DNA of 64,000 bases, from NCBI RefSeq assembly GCF_040760075.1, contig NZ_CP142884.1, positions 4,898,001-4,962,000 of the forward strand, in the 5' to 3' direction. Every line of letters starts with the position of its first letter. The first letter of the stretch is position 1. This document shows positions 37,501 to 46,700 of this stretch, one piece after another. The notes below the pieces were generated by a model. The model was not told the DNA's origin and searched no databases. It saw only the letters and a list, made by a program, of their open reading frames with translations. Both the position numbers and the translations under genes were made by a program. Source of the DNA: Sphingobacterium sp. R2. Lineage in GTDB: Bacteria; Bacteroidota; Bacteroidia; Sphingobacteriales; Sphingobacteriaceae.

Positions 37501-37910
37501 CGGTCTTTCCCCATCACTTGTCCTCGGATCTGCTTTTGCACTGGTTTTACCCCTTGCGGAAGGCGTATAGGTTCAGCTTTCGATGGACTAGCTTTCCTTT
37601 CCAGGAAAATTGTCTTCGATTCAATTGTATAGCCGAGATCCTGCGGACTTAATATTTTATCAAGAAATAATTTAAGGGGCATTTTGTCCGCTTTGATAGA
37701 AATTGGCTTTACCGATTCCAACATTTTTTTGGTTCCGAGCACCTCATAATTCGTCTGAATCTTGATAGCCTGCAGCACATCCATTAGCGGAACATTGCGC
37801 CCGGAATAGGTTACTGTTTGCCCATTTACCTTCTGGCCTAGCTGGAGTAAGACAGCAAAAACTAGCCATAAAAGGGTCCTGGTCGTTTGTGAAAAACAAC
37901 TTAATTTCAT
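34539..37910 (-). CDS. SusC/RagA-family TonB-dependent transporter with STN signalling domain
   Basis: A 1123-residue outer-membrane importer with a signal peptide ending near QKVNGQ. Residues about 32-105 form the secretin/TonB short N-terminal (STN) domain, which passes a substrate-bound signal to a FecR-type anti-sigma factor. A carboxypeptidase-D-like domain (RGQVMGKDRAPLSGVNI, about 130-205) follows, then the plug (VVVTGYQVLKKDSYTG, MPAFILDGFEV, YGSRAANGVMVITT) and barrel. The STN domain with ECF sigma and FecR genes directly upstream marks a self-inducing transport system. The substrate is not apparent; this operon has no glycosidase. Confidence 0.94.
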   Translation of the reverse strand: MKLSCFSQTTRTLLWLVFAVLLQLGQKVNGQTVTYSGRNVPLMDVLQAIKIQTNYEVLGTKKMLESVKPISIKADKMPLKLFLDKILSPQDLGYTIESKTIFLERKASPSKAEPIRLPQGVKPVQKQIRGQVMGKDRAPLSGVNISQMGNTIAVADQEGRFSFVGTTQPLTLSRVGYKNLTLALVENKDEYSIVMEEEANALEQVVVTGYQVLKKDSYTGTAITKSGDELRQVNPQNVLQAMQVFDPSFKLLDNNLAGSNPNALPNINVRGSSSLPTGSGEVLRRDNITTAINMPAFILDGFEVSVQKVLDLDMTRIESVTILKDAAATAIYGSRAANGVMVITTKMPKEGKLQLTYTHESNINTPDLTGYSVLHASDKLAYEKLAGLYDPVIQQRSKDELDEKYYNKLANVLGGVDTYWLSQPVRTAIGQKHGLYVQGGAETFRYGVDLRYQTRPGVMKGSGRDQYSGGLNFTYNVKNKLRFQNELAVTIVRGTESPYGSFSEYVNMNPYYRMTDENGNILQEVDTWNRRTNEGNFNREVVLNPLYNATLNSFNKLSYTELLNNFSGDFDLGKGLRLRGQVSLLKRLNANDNFRSPSANDFYTYATSRTDEKGSYESYSNNELYWDANLRLNWMRTLDKHNFNIVGGTNIRTESFDERSFKAIGFPNDRFTSIGFAKGYEEGGSPASSISASRLFGVFLSSNYSYDNRFLFDATFRMDGSSKFGANRRTAPFWSTGVGWNMHKETWFSNDIISQLRLRATVGLTGSVQFDPYMARTTYSYDKSNWYSSGLGSSVRNYGNENLTWQKTQNTDLGIDLGLWKDRLTISPRYYYKITRDILADINLAPSTGFNSYKENLGDLENKGFEINANWIPIRNEQWTLSLMTNLVRNRNKIVRISNALKSYNQRVDEAQEGDDLKAVPLLRYNEGQSLDAIYAVPSLGIDPESGKEVFMKKNGQLTYDWDSRDIDVVAVATPKLEGFFGGTLRYKQFMVVAYFQARFGGKTYNQTLVDRVENADPRYNVDSRVLAEKWKNPGDVTFYKSIQDLGQTRVSSRFIMPDKLLALQSFNLSYDARKEFAKKLALSSLRIGVIANDLFRWSSIKVERGITYPFARSVTFTLQAGL

Positions 37911-38022
37911 TAATTCTAGTTAATTTAGTTAGGTTAGATTGCAGAATCCACTGATTAGCTAAGTGGATTAACTGTCCAATTTGTTAATTTATATTATGTG
38001 GTCAAGTATAATTTTCTGTTCT

Positions 38023-39219
38023 CTACTGGCCTCCTTTCTGTGTTTTAGGATTACTATGTTCAATGATTAATTTCCCATCATCAGTCAGATGATACGACAG
38101 ATCCTGGTCTTTTAATAGTTTGAGGATGGTTGATAATTTGCTTGTTCTAAATGTTCCTCCAAAGAAGGAAACATCAGGCACATCGCCCTTATAAACCACA
38201 TCAACCGCATACCATTGGGACAGTTCATCCATGACTTGTCGAAGTGACTTTCCATCAAAATTAAATTTGCCGTAGACCCAGGCGATTTCCTGCTGCACGT
38301 TTACGGACTGTTTGATCAGCTGCGTTCCGGTATTGACAGCCTGATTTCCAGGTAGCAAGTTTAGTTTTTGGCCTTTGATCAGTTCCTTTACCTGTACGCT
38401 ACCCTCTAGCAAAGTTGTTTTTGTTTGGGTTGATGTTGGATACGCATTAATATTAAATTGTGTTCCCAATACTTGTACCTGCTGATTTTTGGTATGGACT
38501 ATAAAAGGCTGTTTTTTCCTTTTGGCAACTTCAAAAAATGCCTCTCCTTGGAGACTGACCTCGCGTTTGTCCTTCGCAAACTGCGTTGGATAAGAAAGTA
38601 TTGTTCCGGCATTTAGCTTAACCCGGGTGCCGTCGGGTAAAGTGACCTCATAAGTACCACCACGCGGAGTTTCAATGTTGGCAGATACCGCTGCCTCGAT
38701 CGAAGCTATATCATGACCGTCGTCATAGCGTATACCACTCCCATTGATAACTACTTGTTTTTCATTGTTGTTCAATGAAAACCTTCTACCGTCAGACAGT
38801 GTAATGATAGCCTGATGTGAGGCTGGAAGGCGGTCAATTGCAACGGTGCGCTGCGTTTCAACCGGGTGACCGTTGTCTTGAAACCAATACCAGACGACAG
38901 ACAGGGCCAAAAGCACGCTCGCAGCAGCGACGTAAGGCCATAGACGCTTCACGAGTCCAACTCTTCTCTTAGAAGAATGGAACGAAATTTTAGTCTTCAG
39001 CGACTCGAAATTATGTTTCTTATCAAAATGCGCCAGACTCGTATACCCCTCACGTTGTTGTGCCTCATCTAGGCAACGTTGATAGACCTGTTGGTTCCAT
39101 TTCGATTCTTGCAGCCAGCTCTCCAAAAAAAGACGGTCTTCGCCGCTGAGCGCTCCCCGCATTTCACGGAGTACAAGCGAACTGATAAAGATAAGTTTTT
39201 CTTCTTCTTTAGTATCCAT
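38023..39219 (-). CDS. FecR-family anti-sigma factor
   Basis: A 398-residue inner-membrane regulator. A cytoplasmic N-terminal domain (residues 1-88) would hold the sigma factor, and one transmembrane helix occupies about 92-112 (YVAAASVLLALSVVWYWF). The FecR domain follows (IETPRGGTYEVTLPDGTRV, LQGEAFFEVAK, VQVLGTQFNINAY), then a DUF4974-like C-terminal domain (GKSLRQVMDELSQWYAVDVVY), which resembles an STN and may contact the transporter. It is encoded between the ECF sigma gene and its cognate SusC gene. Confidence 0.94.
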   Translation of the reverse strand: MDTKEEEKLIFISSLVLREMRGALSGEDRLFLESWLQESKWNQQVYQRCLDEAQQREGYTSLAHFDKKHNFESLKTKISFHSSKRRVGLVKRLWPYVAAASVLLALSVVWYWFQDNGHPVETQRTVAIDRLPASHQAIITLSDGRRFSLNNNEKQVVINGSGIRYDDGHDIASIEAAVSANIETPRGGTYEVTLPDGTRVKLNAGTILSYPTQFAKDKREVSLQGEAFFEVAKRKKQPFIVHTKNQQVQVLGTQFNINAYPTSTQTKTTLLEGSVQVKELIKGQKLNLLPGNQAVNTGTQLIKQSVNVQQEIAWVYGKFNFDGKSLRQVMDELSQWYAVDVVYKGDVPDVSFFGGTFRTSKLSTILKLLKDQDLSYHLTDDGKLIIEHSNPKTQKGGQ

Positions 39220-39285
39220 TTTGAGCTATTTCATCTATAGATACCACACTGATGTAAAAAAGTACCAAAGACAATTGAAAAAATA

Positions 39286-39873
39286 TTATATTTTTCCAAA
39301 AAGAACGATCAACGAGAGTAGATAATTAAAGGAATCGCGCTTCAAATGTTGGCGTAGAAGGCCTAAAGCACGTAATTTTTGATTTTTTACCGTTTGAATA
39401 TTTAATTGCAGTAGATCCGCAATTTGCTGGTTACTGTTTCCTTCGAGATAGCTCAACTGTATAATTTCGCGTGCTTTGGGTGGAAGTTTTTGAATAGCTT
39501 CATAAAGCTCTGCCATTGCTTCAGTATAAACTATTTCATGCAAATAGGATTTTTGATTCGGTTCCTGCTGTGCCATATAACGATCCACCCGATTCAATCT
39601 TCTGCTGCGGGCGGTCTGGTGATTGATCCCAACGTGCCGGGTAGCCTGATAGAGTGCTGCCTTCAAATGGGATAAGCTCTCATAGCGTCGTCCACTTTCC
39701 CACAAGCGGATAAAACCCTCTTCGGCAATATCTTGAGCTTCTCTGCTTTCATCCACAAAGCTCGATGCATATAAACAGATACGGCTGAAATAAAGATTAT
39801 ATACCTGCGCACAAGCCTGCTCCTCTCCTTTTAGGAAAGCTTCAAGCAGTTCTTTTTCGCTCGGATAGTTCAT
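39286..39873 (-). CDS. ECF-type RNA polymerase sigma factor (FecI-like)
   Basis: A 195-residue sigma-70 family protein of the ECF group. Region 2 is in the first 90 residues (FSRICLYASSFVDESREAQDIAEEGF, with the RLWE stretch). Region 4 is at about 125-180 (LPPKAREIIQLSYLEGNSNQQIADLLQLNIQTVKNQ, a helix-turn-helix). It would direct transcription of the SusC/SusD operon downstream once released by the FecR protein. It is first in the gene order sigma-FecR-SusC-SusD. Separate promoters for the pair and for the SusC gene are usual, but I could not mark them. Confidence 0.94.
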   Translation of the reverse strand: MNYPSEKELLEAFLKGEEQACAQVYNLYFSRICLYASSFVDESREAQDIAEEGFIRLWESGRRYESLSHLKAALYQATRHVGINHQTARSRRLNRVDRYMAQQEPNQKSYLHEIVYTEAMAELYEAIQKLPPKAREIIQLSYLEGNSNQQIADLLQLNIQTVKNQKLRALGLLRQHLKRDSFNYLLSLIVLFGKI

Positions 39874-40292
39874 GGGTAGATTCGTTTAGCTAGCGGCACA
39901 TCTTTTCGTGGATAAAGATAATTGAGTTTTTCATAATTTTCGTAATTCAACCATAAATTTTTCAGCAAACTGCATTTCTGAAAACCCATGCTCAGATACT
40001 TTATGATCTGGAAAACTCTATGTCTAACCACATTTTCCGCATACTGCTTAGCGCAAAATAGGCATACCGCCGGCCGCGAAATCCCGAGGCGTATTTTTTC
40101 GTTATTTTTTCCGATGAAAGGCAAGGTATTGCTAAATAGTTTGGACACTGGTCGTCGATTAACAGCGTAACTTCATAGGTTCAATATTTTGCGCATTAGT
40201 CATACCGCCTGCCTTGCTATCCCGCGAGATACAATTATAGCGTTTTTAACCAGCATCCAACACATGCTTTAACAACAGAAAAAATCAAAACT
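39874..40292. other. 419-bp intergenic region with an imperfect direct repeat
   Basis: No convincing gene. A 92-codon minus-strand frame (40148-39870) has no recognisable features. The only structure I see is a pair of related stretches, 40051-40090 and 40191-40228, each with a GCGCA start, a shared CATACCGCC core and an ATCCCG block. They lie about 140 bp apart in the same orientation. The region also probably holds the promoter of the ECF sigma gene. Confidence 0.4.
40051..40228 (+). repeat. Imperfect direct repeat, two copies about 140 bp apart
   Basis: The copies at 40051-40090 and 40191-40228 share GCGCA, CATACCGCC and ATCCCG blocks at similar spacing, roughly two-thirds identical by eye. 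They may be a small dispersed repeat or remnants of a duplicated sequence. Confidence 0.35.
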
Positions 40293-41927
40293 TTACGTGA
40301 TTTTTAATACCATCGCAATGTTGTTTTGAGCGAATTTATCCGGCAAGGAGACCTGAAGAACATTATCGAGTTGCTGATAGGAAATTCGATCATCACTTCC
40401 GAGCAGCTGTATCCGCCTTACTTTTCTCGCATTCGGGGCCGAACGGCCTAAAGACTTAATGTTGATTTGCTTTTCGGTCGGCATCCCCATAACAAAGGCA
40501 TACAAAACATTTCCCTTCGTGGTAAAACGGACATCATCGCTGGTAAAAGCTTTTCCTTTCCCTTCATTGAAACCTTGCACGCTCAATGACGGAGCCTCCT
40601 CCTGTGCCGGTCCCTCCCCAAAGATAACCCATGGTCTCGTACCAATGATGGCTTCCTGATGAACAGACATCCAGTTCCCTATTCCTTGAACCACCTCCTT
40701 CGCTTTTTCGTCAATAGAACCATCTCCCCGCAAGGGTACACTTAATAATAAATTACCATTTTTACTGACCACATCAATCAACATGTGGACAACGGTTTTA
40801 GCAGATTTATAGTGATTGTTATCATATATACGACGGTCGTAATGCCAAGATCCTATACAAGTACAGGTCTGCCATGGCTGCGGTTCGATGGTATTGCTTT
40901 GTCCCCGTTCGATATCCCATACCAAGCATTTACGTTGCTGTTCATTCAGGATCTTCCCATTAATGACTACATTAACTTTACCATTATTTTCCTGCATGCT
41001 CTTATTATAAAAATCGGCTGCAATCTCCAGTCCAACATTACTTATTGGATAGAGGGGTAGCACCGTATCGTCAAAATAAACGATATCCGGGTTGTAATTA
41101 TGGATCAATTCCATCGTCCGCGCTTTGAAATTTTCACAGTATGCCTTATCAGGTACACTCACGCCAGAGTCTACATCCCAATGCCATTGCCGATGAACGG
41201 TATGATCATCTTTGCTATCCAAACTAAGTTCATGCTCCTGCGCGTAAAGCTCCTGCGGATCGTAGTCTGCCCACCATGTTCCTACACCATCTTTTTTTGT
41301 CAATTTACCATCATAAGGAACTCCGGCAAACTTCCCGGCTTTATCACTTCGCTGAGCCGTTTCATACCAGGTCCAAGCATGTGCTGCGTGAACGCTTACG
41401 CCAAATTTAAGCCCTCTTTTTTTTGCTGCACTTTCCCAACCGCCCACAATATCTTTTTTAGGGCCAACATTCACGCTGTTCCATTTATGGTGGCTACTCC
41501 GGTAAAGGTCCAGATTATCATGATGATTGGCCAACGCCATAAAATATTGGGCTCCAGCATTTTTGTACAATTCCATTAACTCTTCCGGATTCCAATTTTC
41601 GGCTTTCCACTGATGGATAACATCTTTAAAACCAAACACCGAAGGATGTCCATATTTTTCGACGTGATAATTATACTGGTCGGATCCCTCCTGATACATA
41701 CCTCGCGCATACCAATCTCCCCTTTCCGGTTCACACTGCGGCCCCCAATGTGCCCATATACCAAATTTAGCATCCCTAAACCAATTAGGAACCTGGTAAC
41801 TTGCTAGCGAACGCCAGTCGGGGTGAAAGGGCACTTTCCCAAGATAAGCATGTGCCGCGCTGAATCTACTAAGGAAAAGGGTCGGAATAGTTGCACCGAG
41901 AAACTTAATTGCTGTTCTTCTGTCCAT
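40293..41927 (-). CDS. GH29 alpha-L-fucosidase, probable Tat-exported
   Basis: A 544-residue GH29 enzyme, counted from the preferred ATG at 41927. That start puts MDRRTAIKFLG, a twin-arginine-like signal, at the N-terminus; the frame extends nine codons further to 41954. Family motifs are WFRDAKFGIWAHWG near the N-terminus, YFMALANHHDN, the SSHHKWNS block, and NPDIVYFDD with the nucleophile Asp at about 286. It would remove alpha-L-fucose, or a similar sugar, from plant or other glycans. A minus-strand terminator separates it from the SusC/SusD pair upstream and a promoter-like sequence lies in between, so it is likely its own transcription unit. Confidence 0.87.
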   Translation of the reverse strand: MDRRTAIKFLGATIPTLFLSRFSAAHAYLGKVPFHPDWRSLASYQVPNWFRDAKFGIWAHWGPQCEPERGDWYARGMYQEGSDQYNYHVEKYGHPSVFGFKDVIHQWKAENWNPEELMELYKNAGAQYFMALANHHDNLDLYRSSHHKWNSVNVGPKKDIVGGWESAAKKRGLKFGVSVHAAHAWTWYETAQRSDKAGKFAGVPYDGKLTKKDGVGTWWADYDPQELYAQEHELSLDSKDDHTVHRQWHWDVDSGVSVPDKAYCENFKARTMELIHNYNPDIVYFDDTVLPLYPISNVGLEIAADFYNKSMQENNGKVNVVINGKILNEQQRKCLVWDIERGQSNTIEPQPWQTCTCIGSWHYDRRIYDNNHYKSAKTVVHMLIDVVSKNGNLLLSVPLRGDGSIDEKAKEVVQGIGNWMSVHQEAIIGTRPWVIFGEGPAQEEAPSLSVQGFNEGKGKAFTSDDVRFTTKGNVLYAFVMGMPTEKQINIKSLGRSAPNARKVRRIQLLGSDDRISYQQLDNVLQVSLPDKFAQNNIAMVLKIT

Positions 41928-42008
41928 TATATCATGATCTGCGAAATGCCTCACCTAAAGATGCTCGACAAAGGCATTTGGTTTATAATCTGTTATCTTT
42001 TTGAATAC

Positions 42009-42039
42009 CAAAAATACCTGAATTGAACCAACAATGAAA
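42009..42039 (-). promoter_or_regulatory. Candidate promoter of the GH29 gene
   Basis: On the minus strand, TATTTTTG (42016-42009) matches TAnnTTTG, and TTTC (42039-42036) lies 19 nt upstream as a near-consensus -33 box. It sits between the SusC/SusD terminator and the GH29 start, 82 bp before the ATG at 41927. Confidence 0.4.
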
Positions 42040-42110
42040 CTACATAATCGATGAATACTAATACAATATCGACACAGACTCCATTTTTTGCACCGTTAGG
42101 CAATAAAAAA

Positions 42111-42130
42111 GGTGCCCTAAAAAGGGCACC
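42111..42130 (-). terminator. Rho-independent terminator of the third SusC/SusD operon
   Basis: GGTGCCCT (42111-42118) and AGGGCACC (42123-42130) form an 8-bp GC-rich stem with a 4-nt loop. On the minus strand it is followed by TTTTTT. It lies 47 bp after the SusD stop and ends the transcript from 46905. Confidence 0.8.
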
Positions 42131-42176
42131 CCCACCTAACACTAACTATGAATAAATAACCAATAACTTTCTAAGA

Positions 42177-43784
42177 TCAATTGTTCATCTCATTACCTTT
42201 TAAATTTTTATTATTATCCAGTTCAGCTTGAGGGAAAGGATAATACATGGCTTTTGGCGACCAGCCCCCTTTCTTCAACGGCTCCAACCAGACAGGATCA
42301 GCCATTCCCCACCGCAACAAATCAAAATACCGTTGATATTCACCAAGGAATTCGACAAATCGCTCATGAACGATAATATTTTTGACGGTATTTAATGAAA
42401 CACCGTTTTTTACTAAACCTTGCGCAAGCAATCCGTCTACGTCAGGAATCGTTCCTTTCGATTTTTGATACCAAAGATGCGGCTGTTCATCGGGAACGAT
42501 ATTATTGGCACGCATCCTAACCAGATTGATGTATTGCTTGGCTCCAGTTACATCCCCCCGTTCGTTGAGGCACTCCGCATAAAGAAGCAGCACATCACTG
42601 TACCGAAAAATGCGGTCGTTATTACCGTTATCAAAGTCCGCTATTTGCACGTCAGGACAATATTTTCTTGTACCATATAGATCCTTATTCGTCGCCAAAT
42701 TCTTCATCCAGTCCGTATAAGTGGTGACCTTACCATCCAATTGCGTAAAATTCGCACCATTCTCACACCATAAAGTCATAAACTTTCTAGGATCGCCATC
42801 TTCAAATTGATCATGCGCCATTTTATTGGGCGCGAGATTCCACCAAGCGCCGCCAGTACCGTCAAACATGCCGATTTCCTGCCATCGCCACGAACTCGAT
42901 ATATCGTCACCTAGCCAGCCCGGACCATTATAAAGCTGGACTTCAAAAATAGACTCCTGATTATTCTCTTTTGTCTCCAAGAAATTATCCCTGTAAGAGG
43001 ACATCAACTGGTACTCCTTACTATCAATAACACTTTTTAATTGAATCTCAGCATTTGCAAAATCCGCCGCCTGTCCTTTAGCCAAAATGGGTTTATAAAG
43101 GTAGGTTTTGGCGAGATAAGCCTGTGCAGCACCTTTTGTCGCCCTACCGATCATTTTGCTGTCAGCATAAAGTGCTGCCCGTGCTGGCAACAATTCCGAT
43201 GCTTTCTTGAAATCATCCACGATCTGCGCATAAACGGCGCCCGCCGGTGCATTGCCCGGATAATAATCTTCATTTGTTTCAACAGGTTTACTCATTAGTG
43301 GAATGGTTTCACCAAACAACATGCCCAGATGCAGATAATTCAAACCTCGCAGAAAATACGCTTCCCCCAACAATCTATTTTTTCTATTTTGTTCTATTTC
43401 GCCCTCAAATTTCTGAATACGGTCAATAGCTAAATTAGCCGCAAATACCCCGTTCCAAAAATCTCTCCAGGTCTGCGCTGTCATTCCATCGCTCGCAGGC
43501 GTATTGTAGCTATCCTGATACATAGGCTCCCACTTAAACGTGTGGTTGTAATCATCCCCAGGAGCCAAAAGCTCAAAATACAAACTACGAGCATATCCAC
43601 CCTGCGTACGCCCAATCAGCGCCTGGTATGCGGGTATAACGGAATTTTCCAATTGATCTGCCGTCTTATAATAAGTATCTGTCGACAATTCCTGAGGATT
43701 GGATAGATCCAAATTTGGTTTACAACTCGAAAACTGTAACAGCAGAGCAGCAGCAACAAGCTTTATATAGTGTCTATTCATCAT
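42177..43784 (-). CDS. SusD/RagB-family glycan-binding lipoprotein (third pair)
   Basis: A 535-residue lipoprotein (Cys at about 21 in LQFSSCKPN). SusD traits are NPQELSTDTYYKTADQLENS after the Cys, LLGEAYFLRGLNYLHLGMLFGETIP in the TPR-like half, and the C-terminal VHERFVEFLGEYQRYFDLLRWG motif. It lies 13 bp after the SusC stop and is followed by a clear terminator, so the pair forms a two-gene operon. The upstream promoter carries the same element as the xylan operons, suggesting it binds a xylan-related or co-occurring plant glycan. Confidence 0.94.
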   Translation of the reverse strand: MMNRHYIKLVAAALLLQFSSCKPNLDLSNPQELSTDTYYKTADQLENSVIPAYQALIGRTQGGYARSLYFELLAPGDDYNHTFKWEPMYQDSYNTPASDGMTAQTWRDFWNGVFAANLAIDRIQKFEGEIEQNRKNRLLGEAYFLRGLNYLHLGMLFGETIPLMSKPVETNEDYYPGNAPAGAVYAQIVDDFKKASELLPARAALYADSKMIGRATKGAAQAYLAKTYLYKPILAKGQAADFANAEIQLKSVIDSKEYQLMSSYRDNFLETKENNQESIFEVQLYNGPGWLGDDISSSWRWQEIGMFDGTGGAWWNLAPNKMAHDQFEDGDPRKFMTLWCENGANFTQLDGKVTTYTDWMKNLATNKDLYGTRKYCPDVQIADFDNGNNDRIFRYSDVLLLYAECLNERGDVTGAKQYINLVRMRANNIVPDEQPHLWYQKSKGTIPDVDGLLAQGLVKNGVSLNTVKNIIVHERFVEFLGEYQRYFDLLRWGMADPVWLEPLKKGGWSPKAMYYPFPQAELDNNKNLKGNEMNN

Positions 43785-43797
43785 GTCGATATCGTCG

Positions 43798-46700
43798 TTA
43801 GAATGTAAATTGAATACCCATAAAATACTCTCTTGAATTCGGGAAGCTCAGCCCCCATGGCGTTTGCCCATCAATTCCACGGCTCAAATTGGAGCGTGTA
43901 TCGCCCGACCCCACTTCAGGATCATATCCCGAATATTTGGTAAAGGTCAGCAGGTTTTTTGCGCCGACATAAAACCGTAATCGGTCGATCTTCCAGCGTT
44001 CAAGCGTTGGGCTAGAAAAACTGTAACCAATATTGACGACTTTGAGACGCAGATAAGAGCCATCCTCAACAAACCTGTTCGAAGCCCTTAAATTCTGATT
44101 AGGATCACCAAGTACAGCACGTGGAATATCGGTATCTGTATTTTTGGGATACACTGTCGTCTCACCGGATACTGGATTTTTGAAGATAAGTTCTTCTGCA
44201 CGGTAGCGATCCAGCGTTGAAGCAAAATTGTTATAGTAATGGTACATGCCCTCGCCCCAATAGCGGCTATTGTTATAGATATCGTTCCCCTGACTTCCCT
44301 GCCACATCATCGACAGATCAAAAATCCCTATAGCACTGCTATAACTCACGTCAGCATTGAATCCATAACTAAAATCGGGTATTGGGCTTCCCAAAAAGTC
44401 CTTATCTTGATCATTTAATACCTTGTCGCCATTTCGGTCGTTGAATCGCACATCCCCAAGTGCTGCATTAGGCGCAAAAGCTTTATCTTCATCCAATTGC
44501 GCTTGGCTTGTATATAAACCGTTGGTAGTGTAGCCCCAAAATTCCCCCACTGATCGGCCAACAGCTGTCCTTGTTACATTTTCTCCACCGGGCGAGATAC
44601 TTCCCCACAAAATTTCATTATTGTTGCCCAAGCTGAGCACACGGTTTTTCACAAAAGATATATTGGCCCCGATTTGATAGCTAAAATTGCCTGCTCGATC
44701 TTTATACGATGCCAAGACATCCCAACCCCGGTTCCGTATGCTACCGGCATTCAGCACTGGAAAGTTGTTGCCATACCCAGCAGTGAACGAAATAGGCACA
44801 TTGATCAGCATGTCCTCAGTCCTTTTATTGTAGTAGTCGATGGTCAAAGCCAATTTATGATCAAAAAGTTCCAAATCGACACCAATATCAGTAGAGTACT
44901 GGCTTTCCCACTTTACATTCGGATTAGAAGGAGTCTGTGGTAAAGCACCTGTTACCATCACATTGTTCAGATAATACCACACATGATCAAAACTCACCGT
45001 CCGTTGATATTGATATTGCGCGATATCCGAATTCCCCAGAAGTCCATAACTACCGCGGAGCTTCAATTCGCTAATCGCAGGAAATGCTTTCATAAATGAT
45101 TCCTGACTGATGCGCCATCCTGCAGATACCGAAGGAAAGTTTCCATAGCGATATTGGTTGCTAAAGTTTGCCGATCCATCCCTTCGCATATTTAATGTCA
45201 GAAGATATCGATTGTCATAATTATAGTTGACACGTCCAAGCATAGAATACATGGCCGACTGCCCCACTCCTGAACCAACAAGGCGGGAACTCGCCAAGGA
45301 GGCCGAATTGAGAATCAAAACATCTGGACTTGGCAACCCCCGGGCGCCGGCATTGACCGCATTATAACGGGATTCTTCCGACGTGATACCCGCTAAAGCC
45401 GAAATTGCATGTTTGCCAAAATTATTTTCATAACTCAGCGTATTTTCAAATAACCATCTGTTATTTTGACTACTCGATATATTGAGTTCATCCGGACTAT
45501 GGTTTTGGTATTGACCGACCGAGTAGTTGCCGATGTAACCCTCATTTCGCACACGGCTAAGGTCTATTCCCATATTAAATTTATAGACCAGTCCTTTGAT
45601 AATTTCATAGGTAGCCCATGCATTACCGTTTACCGAAAAATTATCATTGACGTTTTTATTGAGGTATGCGTTTGCCAATGCACTTGGGACGTCGGTTCCG
45701 TTGCCAGCTCCTGCAAACCCGGTACTGCTATTCGCATCATATAGTGGCAATGTCGAAGACCACTTCTGTGCATCGAAGATGTTTTTATCACTCCAATTCC
45801 GGCGCGTATAACCCAATGAAAGTGTTTCCCCTATCTTAAGTTTACCTTTGGTAAAATCAGAGATGAATTGGGCGCCATAATACTTATTTTTATCCTGAAT
45901 AATAATGGATTTATCTGTAGCATAAATACCACTTAACCGAAAATTCGCATTTTGAGAACCGCCCGAAAGGGAAAGATTATGCCGTTGGTAATTGCCAGTA
46001 TGCAGCAATTCATCCATCATGTTATATCCTTCCCCAATTGCCGACGGTTTGGCGAGCGCAGCCAAATAGTCTTGACGTGAGGGATCTTTATTATACATTT
46101 CCTCATTGATCAATTCCGCCAGCTGCTGTCCGTTCAATAGCGGTACATTATGGGAGATATTTTTGATGCCAGCGAAAGCATTGTAATCAATCTTTACATC
46201 TCCGGCTTTACCCCGTTTTGTGGTGACCAAAATAACGCCATTCGCTCCCCGGGCACCATAAATAGCACTGGAAGCAGCATCTTTCAACACCTGAATACTG
46301 GCAATATTATTTTCGTCGGGCATTGCCCCGCCGATCATACCATCTACCACATAGAGGGGATCGGTTCCGTTAATGGATCCAACACCACGGATGCGAATAG
46401 CTCCATTGGTTACCTGTACGCCGGGCACAGCACTCTGAAGCGTGGCAATCGTTCCTCCAGGTACTTTTACAAGATCTTTGGTATCGACAACCGCAATAGA
46501 AGATGTTAGATCCACCTTCCTTTGCTTACCATATCCAACCACCACAACCTCATCCACCGCAATGGTTGTGGCAACAAGTGGAATGCTCACCTCTGAAGCG
46601 CTACCGATGACATATTCGACGAGTTTATAACCTACATTGGACACAATAATCGTCTCGCCCGGATTGAGCTTGAGCACAAATTCACCTTTCTCATTTGTGG

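Noticed and set aside
39870..40148. 92-codon minus-strand frame upstream of the ECF sigma gene
   Set aside because: No recognisable fold or start context; it crosses the repeat region and overlaps the sigma gene start.
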